NCBI RefSeq assembly: GCF_000685075.1
Contig: NZ_BAYD01000006.1
Location: forward strand, 1 to 64,000
DNA: 64,000 nt
From: Paraburkholderia oxyphila NBRC 105797
GTDB taxonomy: Bacteria; Pseudomonadota; Gammaproteobacteria; Burkholderiales; Burkholderiaceae
Reading direction: 5' to 3'
Under the pieces are notes generated by a model, which worked only from the letters and a program-made list of their open reading frames with translations, had not been told where the DNA came from and did not search any database. This document shows, one piece after another, positions 63,110 through 64,000 of this stretch. Every line of letters starts with the position of its first letter. Positions within the stretch are counted from its first letter, which is position 1. The translations under genes were made by a program, and so were the position numbers.

Positions 63110-64000
63110 ATGAAAAAGACAACTTTGGCACTGGCAGTCCTTGGCGTGATGGCAACGGAGGCTCACGCTCAATCTAGCGTCACCCTGTACGGGATTATTG
63201 ACGAGGGCGTCCAGTTCCTGAACAACTCTGGCGGCACCACAGGTGGCAAGAAAGTAACGCTGGATTCGACGAGCGGAATTAACGGTAGCCGTTGGGGCTT
63301 CAAGGGCTCAGAGGATCTGGGCGGCGGACTGCAGGCGATCTTTACGATGGAGTCGGGAATCAACATCAACAACGGGCAGTTCGCGCAGGGTGGGACGGCG
63401 TTTGGACGTCAGATTTTTGTCGGTCTGAACAGCACAAAGGTTGGTAGCCTGACGTTCGGTCGACAGTACGATTCGATCACCTACTTCCTGCAGCCAGTCA
63501 CATCGCAGGGTGCGCAAGCGGGCTCGACTCTGTTCATCCATCCCGCAGACCTAGACAATACGGGGAACTCGCTGCGTCTGAACAACTCCGTCAGATATAT
63601 GAGCCCCAACTTCGCGGGCGTGACCTTTGGCGGCACTTACAGCCTGGGTGGGGTCGCAGGCAACACCACAGCGAACAGCGGCTATTCGGTCGGCGCTGCG
63701 TATTCCAACGGTCCGATCCTGCTTGGTGCCGCGTACGAATATTTCAAGAATCCAACATCGGCGACAGCGGGGTCGGGATTTTTTACCAGTAACGCGAATG
63801 GCGCCTCGGTATTGGCTAACTCCCTGAACAAGGGATATGCGAGCGCGACTGCGTATCAGGTCTTCGGCGGCGGCGCTGGATATACCATCGGCTCGCTCTC
63901 ACTGACGACCTCCTACACGAACATCCAGTACGCCAACCTGAGTGGAGCCTTTGCTGGAGGTACGGCCAGATTCAGCAACGTCGACGTGGCAGCGAAATAT
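63110..64000 (+). CDS. Outer-membrane porin, OmpC/Gram-negative porin family (copy 2, 3' end outside window)
   Basis: Begins MKKTTLALAVLGVMATEAHA (signal peptide) and continues QSSVTLYGIIDEGV. It aligns with copy 1 at 51642 throughout the visible part, including TSATAGSGFFT, SGINGSRWGFKGSEDLGGGL and GRQYDSITYFLQP. The frame is open to the window end. AAGGAG precedes the ATG. The region upstream is AT-rich, like that of copy 1. Confidence 0.92.
   Translation, partial: MKKTTLALAVLGVMATEAHAQSSVTLYGIIDEGVQFLNNSGGTTGGKKVTLDSTSGINGSRWGFKGSEDLGGGLQAIFTMESGININNGQFAQGGTAFGRQIFVGLNSTKVGSLTFGRQYDSITYFLQPVTSQGAQAGSTLFIHPADLDNTGNSLRLNNSVRYMSPNFAGVTFGGTYSLGGVAGNTTANSGYSVGAAYSNGPILLGAAYEYFKNPTSATAGSGFFTSNANGASVLANSLNKGYASATAYQVFGGGAGYTIGSLSLTTSYTNIQYANLSGAFAGGTARFSNVDVAAKY

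Noticed and set aside
1..64000. tRNA genes and CRISPR arrays
   Set aside because: No T-loop-like GGTTCGA/acceptor pairs in gene gaps and no regularly spaced direct repeats were found.

Overview
The window looks like chromosomal DNA of a betaproteobacterium in the Burkholderia group (Burkholderia, Paraburkholderia or Caballeronia). The evidence is high GC, the gene order rluB-rimP-nusA-infB-rbfA-truB, Burkholderia-type porins, many LysR regulators, and a LexA box of the CTGT-N8-ACAG type. No tRNA, rRNA or CRISPR array was seen.

Layout. 1-8.7 kb: conserved translation/transcription block (rluB 3' part; rimP-nusA-infB behind a strong promoter and an attenuator-like leader; rbfA; truB). From truB onward everything is accessory, and typA, which I would expect next, is absent. 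9-10.7 kb: an SOS-controlled divergent locus, with a LexA box between an unknown gene and a SRAP (YedK/HMCES) gene coupled to a second unknown gene. 10.8-20.4 kb: a probable tricarboxylic-acid catabolic locus (MFS transporter, GntR regulator, AcnD-type dehydratase, lactonase-like beta-propeller, PrpF-family isomerase, 2-hydroxycarboxylate transporter, and a binding-protein-like protein without a signal peptide). 20.5-25.3 kb: a LysR remnant, an alpha/beta hydrolase, and four or five unknown genes resembling a defence cassette (ribbon-helix-helix-like, HEPN-like, abortive-infection-like). 25.3-37.8 kb: a methionine/cobalt/cobalamin neighbourhood (RcnR-like repressor, metR-metE, queH, mesX-mesD, flavin reductase, Rieske oxygenase, and a Ni/Co permease behind a cobalamin riboswitch). 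38.7-42.8 kb: a YaaW-domain fusion, a membrane-anchored protein and a SIR2-like protein. 43.2-64 kb: aromatic or cyclic-acid catabolism.

The most interesting part is 44.1-51.3 kb. One tightly packed operon joins an intradiol ring-cleavage dioxygenase directly to the lower meta-cleavage enzymes (two 4-oxalocrotonate-tautomerase-like proteins, a decarboxylase, a hydratase, an aldolase and acetaldehyde dehydrogenase). It has no extradiol dioxygenase, semialdehyde dehydrogenase, muconate cycloisomerase or maleylacetate reductase. Intradiol opening of pyrogallol (1,2,3-trihydroxybenzene) would give 2-hydroxymuconate, the tautomer of 4-oxalocrotonate, so the operon reads as a self-consistent pyrogallol-type pathway. 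Around it are repeated accessory families: three xylose-isomerase-like TIM barrels, two type II dehydroquinase-like proteins, two near-identical porins, and two cytosolic binding-protein-like proteins (one of them in the tricarboxylate locus). This suggests a duplicated and diverged module for cyclic polyol or aromatic acids.

All assignments come from reading the sequence and recalled family motifs; no database search was run.
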